Origin: Firm-04 sp045591925
GTDB lineage: Bacteria > Bacillota > Clostridia > Oscillospirales > Ruminococcaceae
Assembly (NCBI GenBank): GCA_045591925.1
Contig: JAZNTW010000036.1
Coordinates: 1 to 64,000, forward strand
Length of the DNA stretch: 64,000 bases
Direction of reading: 5' to 3'
The notes under the pieces were generated by a model, which worked only from the letters and a program-made list of their open reading frames with translations, was not told the DNA's origin and ran no database searches. Below are positions 60,755 through 64,000 of this stretch, piece by piece. The translations under genes and the position numbers were made by a program. Every line of letters begins with the position of its first letter. The first letter of the stretch is position 1.

Positions 60755-61390
60755 TCATGTTTCAATGACCGGATCCGGATTTTCGACCGGCACATCCGGC
60801 AGAATCTTATAATCTGCTTCGGGATTTTCAAATACGGAAACCTCCGGATTCTCAAACGCACCCTCCGGATTTTCCGGTACTGCGTCGATGCCCTCAATCT
60901 TACCGGTGGGATTTTCCGGCACAGCGTCCATCCCCTCAATTTTGCAAGTGGGATTTTCCGGTACTGCGCTCGGATTCTCAATGACAAGATTATGCTGCCG
61001 CAAACCGTTCTCCACCTGCTGCACGCTCTCGGTCAGCTTGCGGTGGAGCCGGTCGCCGTGATAGCCGATCAGATTGATGCTGCGCTCCAGCGTCAGTTGG
61101 AGTGCATCCGCGGTTTCATTCAGCTTTGCAATCACTGCATCATTGTTCGTATCCGGCGAAAGATGCGTGCCGATCTGGCGCTCCATTGCGCTGATCTGCT
61201 TGCCCATCGTATCCAGATTTTCGGTCAGCAGCTTGAGCTGCGCCGTCTGCATATTCACAAGTGTATCCGAGGTATCGTTCATTTTTTTCACCATATATGC
61301 GGAATATCGCTCAACCTTGCCGTCAAGCGCGTCGAGCTTCTGATCCATTTTGTTCAGAAAATCTGCCAGTGCATTTGCTGCTTCACCCAT
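60755..61390 (-). CDS. coiled-coil protein with short tandem repeats
   Basis: The 211-residue protein has a long N-terminal coiled coil (residues about 1-135) and a C-terminal segment with a 14-residue repeat, AVPENPTGKIEGID, present about three times and then decaying into ENPE units. The tail is acidic and Pro-rich. AAAGGAGGA precedes the ATG. It lies between ahcY and punA. The function is unknown; the architecture suggests a structural or localising protein. Confidence 0.6.
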   Translation of the reverse strand: MGEAANALADFLNKMDQKLDALDGKVERYSAYMVKKMNDTSDTLVNMQTAQLKLLTENLDTMGKQISAMERQIGTHLSPDTNNDAVIAKLNETADALQLTLERSINLIGYHGDRLHRKLTESVQQVENGLRQHNLVIENPSAVPENPTCKIEGMDAVPENPTGKIEGIDAVPENPEGAFENPEVSVFENPEADYKILPDVPVENPDPVIET

Positions 61391-61426
61391 GATTAAATCC
61401 TCCTTTTTGTCCGGTGCGGCTTTGAT

Positions 61427-62677
61427 TCAGTCCGCTTCTGTACCATATAAATATTCACGCTGTGCATCGGTCAGCACATCAATTTCGATGTCCATGCTTT
61501 GCAACTTTCTCTGCGCAACCGCCTCGTCAACCGCACGCGGCACGTTATTGAGCATACTGTCAATCTTTGTACGATTGCGGATCAGCCACTCCGCGCTGAG
61601 TGCCTGAATGGCAAAGCTCATATCCATAATCTCCGCAGGATGTCCGTCACCTGCCGCAAGATTGACCAGTCTGCCCTCGGCAATTACGTAAATCGTCACA
61701 CCGTTCGGCAGCGTATAGCCCATGATATTATTGCGCGCCTCAAAGGTTTTGACTGCGAGCTTGCGCAAGCCTGCCATGTCCACCTCAACGTCAAAATGTC
61801 CGGCATTGCAGAGAATCGCGCCCTCGTGCATGGCAAGAAAGCTCTTTTCGGTAATGACATGGCTGCATCCGGTCACCGTGACAAAGAAATCACCGATTTT
61901 TGCGGCGTCCTCCATTTTCATGACGGTAAAGCCGTCCATGACCGCTTCAATCGCCTTGATCGGATCAACCTCTGTGACAATGACCTTTGCGCCGAGTCCC
62001 TTTGCACGCATTGCCGCACCCTTGCCGCACCAGCCATAGCCTGCGATGACAACGGTTTTTCCTGCGACAATCAGATTGGTCGTGCGGTTGATGCCGTCCC
62101 AGACCGACTGACCCGTGCCGTAGCGATTGTCAAACAGATGCTTGCAGTCCGCATCGTTGACGAGCATCATCGGGAATTTCAGCTCACCAGCCTTTGCCAT
62201 GGCTTTCAGGCGCAGGATACCGGTCGTGGTCTCCTCGCAGCCGCCGATGACGTTATCCAGATATTCCGGATATTCCTTATGAATCAGCGTGACCAGATCG
62301 CCGCCGTCATCAATGATAAAATGCGGCTTTGCCTCGATCACGCGGCGCGTATGGGCTTCATATTCCTCCGGCGTTGTGCCGTGCCATGCGTAAACGTTCA
62401 AGCCACCGTGCACAAGCGCCGCAGCGACATCATCCTGCGTGGAAAGCGGATTAGATCCTGTGATATACATTTCCGCACCGCCTGCCGCCATCACGCGGCA
62501 CAGATACGCCGTTTTCGCTTCCAGATGAATCGAGAGTGCAATACGCTTGCCGGCAAACGGCTTTGTCTTTGCAAAATCCTCCTCAATACTCCGCAGAAGC
62601 GGCATATTGCTCTTTACCCACTGAATTTTCTGTTCGCCGCTTTCCCAGAGCGACAGATCGCGGATCTCACTGTTCAT
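61427..62677 (-). CDS. ahcY: adenosylhomocysteinase
   Basis: The 416-residue SAH hydrolase starts at 62677 behind AAAGGAG. Signature segments are HLEAKTAYLCRVMAAGGAEM, DDGGDLVTLIHKEYPE, FDNRYGTGQSVWDGI with the NAD/catalytic Asn region, and the NAD-binding VVIAGYGWCGKGAAMRAKG. It cleaves S-adenosylhomocysteine to adenosine and homocysteine, relieving methyltransferase inhibition. It is of the shorter bacterial/archaeal type without the 40-residue insert. Confidence 0.94.
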   Translation of the reverse strand: MNSEIRDLSLWESGEQKIQWVKSNMPLLRSIEEDFAKTKPFAGKRIALSIHLEAKTAYLCRVMAAGGAEMYITGSNPLSTQDDVAAALVHGGLNVYAWHGTTPEEYEAHTRRVIEAKPHFIIDDGGDLVTLIHKEYPEYLDNVIGGCEETTTGILRLKAMAKAGELKFPMMLVNDADCKHLFDNRYGTGQSVWDGINRTTNLIVAGKTVVIAGYGWCGKGAAMRAKGLGAKVIVTEVDPIKAIEAVMDGFTVMKMEDAAKIGDFFVTVTGCSHVITEKSFLAMHEGAILCNAGHFDVEVDMAGLRKLAVKTFEARNNIMGYTLPNGVTIYVIAEGRLVNLAAGDGHPAEIMDMSFAIQALSAEWLIRNRTKIDSMLNNVPRAVDEAVAQRKLQSMDIEIDVLTDAQREYLYGTEAD

Positions 62678-62712
62678 ATTCAATCTTCTCCTTTATCATA
62701 TTATTCTGTCAA

Positions 62713-63190
62713 TCAGGCTTGCTCATTCAGACGCAGCATATCATCGCTGTATGCCTTGGACGGAAGCACCGTATAGTGACCGGCAAACAGCTCACTGCAA
62801 ATCTGTAATTCGAGTGTCTGCCTGTGTATCAGATGCTCGATCAGGGCATCCGCGCCGCTGACGCCGTGCGCCTTTGCATAGGGGGGATCGTCAAAAAAGT
62901 CACAGAGCATCGAAAACCAGATCTCCTGACCGGATTCATCAACCCGTTGTATAGCAGATCACACGCTTTCCCTGCTCGGTAATTGTATTCGCTTCGATCT
63001 GCGGCAAAAGCTCCGGATACTTTGTACAGACAGCCTGATACTGCAATTCGTCGGTATAGGCGAACCACGCAAGCTCCACCGGAGAATAATCTCCCTCGCG
63101 AAGCAGCGTACATCCACTGTACCGTTCGGAAAGTTTCTGCACCAGTGTTGATTTTCCGCTACCCTGCAGCACCTCTGCAAACCAGTTCAT
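62713..63190 (-). pseudogene. P-loop nucleoside-kinase-like gene with internal deletion
   Basis: The first part (ATG at 63190, AAAGGAG upstream) reads MNWFAEVLQGSGKSTLVQKL with a Walker A and REGDYSPVELAWFAYTDELQ, ending at RVICYTTG. The second part, in another frame, resumes with DESGQEIWFSMLCDFFDDPP and YAKAHGVSGADALIEHL. In intact homologues, as I remember them, well over 100 residues lie between these two parts, so this is an internal deletion plus frameshift near 62945. It lies directly upstream of ahcY and may have been the first gene of that operon. Confidence 0.65.
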
Positions 63191-63348
63191 ATCGCACGCT
63201 CCTTTCGCCAGTTCTATTTCTATTTTACCATATATTGCAATAAAATGCAACGGATAACAGAAAAAAACTGACCATGCAGAACGCTCAGACCGATTTTTCA
63301 GAAGTTTCCGCACTTTTGCGTGACCTGCCTGCATTTTTTGATTACTAC

Positions 63349-63377
63349 TTGACGAATCCGTGATTTTGTAGTAAAAT
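63349..63377 (+). promoter_or_regulatory. promoter of the nicotinate phosphoribosyltransferase gene
   Basis: TTGACG (63349-63354), a 17-base spacer and TAAAAT (63372-63377). A leader of about 100 bases follows, containing the hairpin GTCTGCTCAGACAGAC region. Confidence 0.7.
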
Positions 63378-63486
63378 GTAGAAAGGGTATCAGTACATTT
63401 TTTCGGTGGGGGCAATGTTCCCGACCGGCAAAGGTCTGCTCAGACAGACATCAATATTGTTTCAAAAACGGAATGAGGTTTTGATT

Positions 63487-64000
63487 ATGAATCCTGCACA
63501 AATGGAACATTCCTCTTTATTTGGCTCCAGAAATCTGACCATGCTGGTCGATTTTTATGAGCTGACCATGGCAAACGGCTTCCTTGAAAACGGACTTGGC
63601 GAAGTCACCGCCTGCTTTGACCTGTTCTTCCGCAGAATCCCCGACCACGGCGGCTATGCGATCATGGCAGGTCTCGAACAGGCGATCGAATATCTCAAAA
63701 ATCTGTGCTTTACGGATTCCGATATCCAATATCTGCGTGAAAAAAATATGTTCTCCGAAGCGTTCCTCAATTATCTTGCAGATTTTAAGTTTTCCTGCGA
63801 TGTCTGGGCGATTCCCGAGGGTACGCCGGTCTTTCCGCATGAGCCGCTTCTGACGGTGCGCGGTCCTGCCATTCAGGCGCAGTTTGTCGAAACCATGCTG
63901 CTCCTTTTGATCAATCATCAATCGCTGATTGCAACAAAGGCAAGCAGAATCGTCCGCGCCGCAGACGGCAGAACGGTCATGGAATTCGGCTCACGCAGAG
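63487..64000 (+). CDS. pncB: nicotinate phosphoribosyltransferase, 5' part
   Basis: The first 171 codons are present; the gene runs off the window. The ATG at 63487 follows ATGAGG. LTMLVDFYELTMANGFLENG, ACFDLFFRRIPDHGGYAIMA, GLEQAIEYLKNL and MLLLLINHQSLIATKASRIV are typical of the Firmicutes NAPRTase family. It joins nicotinate and PRPP to form nicotinate mononucleotide in NAD salvage. The gene is divergent from the ahcY operon. Confidence 0.93.
   Translation, partial: MNPAQMEHSSLFGSRNLTMLVDFYELTMANGFLENGLGEVTACFDLFFRRIPDHGGYAIMAGLEQAIEYLKNLCFTDSDIQYLREKNMFSEAFLNYLADFKFSCDVWAIPEGTPVFPHEPLLTVRGPAIQAQFVETMLLLLINHQSLIATKASRIVRAADGRTVMEFGSRR

Overview
The window looks like chromosomal DNA of a gut or rumen Ruminococcus-type bacterium (Oscillospiraceae, Firmicutes). 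The evidence is a set of secreted proteins with C-terminal type I dockerin modules, one joined through a long Thr-rich linker, together with AGGAGG ribosome binding sites, consensus promoters with 17-nt spacers and a lysine (L-box) riboswitch. Genus-level placement is inference; there is no rRNA or tRNA in the window.

Positions 1 to about 25,000 form an accessory region built from scars. It holds a truncated Crp-type sensor, remnants of an amidoligase and of a class II amidotransferase, a MobA/L-type relaxase, two copies of one IS3-family element that are each disabled by a different mutation, a truncated IS1380 transposase, a truncated tyrosine integrase and the tail of a large serine recombinase. 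Between the scars are intact cargo genes: an S41 peptidase with four membrane spans, a DUF4062 protein, a heparinase II/III-like lyase with dockerin, a solute-binding protein carrying a dockerin at its N-terminus, a beta-helix (GH49-like) enzyme with dockerin, a DUF3990 pseudogene with an intact partner, and a five-gene locus (17.8-20.9 kb) in which a small secreted bacteriocin-like peptide precedes an ABC exporter. From 25.2 to 33.0 kb one gene encodes a 2,621-residue BspA-like leucine-rich-repeat surface protein ending in a Thr-rich linker and dockerin.

Positions 33.6-40.0 kb (minus strand) hold a tightly packed five-gene operon: ATP-grasp ligase, PLP-dependent aminotransferase-like protein, ATP-grasp ligase fused to a GNAT acetyltransferase, a third ATP-grasp ligase and an SLC13-type permease. 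Its product is not recognisable and it is the best candidate for an undescribed biosynthetic system. From 40.7 kb the window becomes core chromosome: lepA, hemW, a DNA glycosylase, a three-domain sensor-regulator (periplasmic-binding, degenerate GGDEF, AraC), thrH, a ydjI/ydjG/ydjH-like membrane-stress cluster, the lysine operon asd to dapA to dapB under a lysine riboswitch and terminator, an FTR-like protein with thioredoxin, an S-adenosylhomocysteine/purine salvage operon (ahcY, punA, amidohydrolase) and the start of a nicotinate phosphoribosyltransferase gene.

A 180-bp element with about 20-bp terminal inverted repeats (MITE-like) occurs at 40,158, 43,933 and 51,871, with a diverged relative at 33,356. 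The copy at 51,871 sits inside the decayed remains of an IS3-type element whose own inverted repeats are still visible at 51,609 and 52,081.
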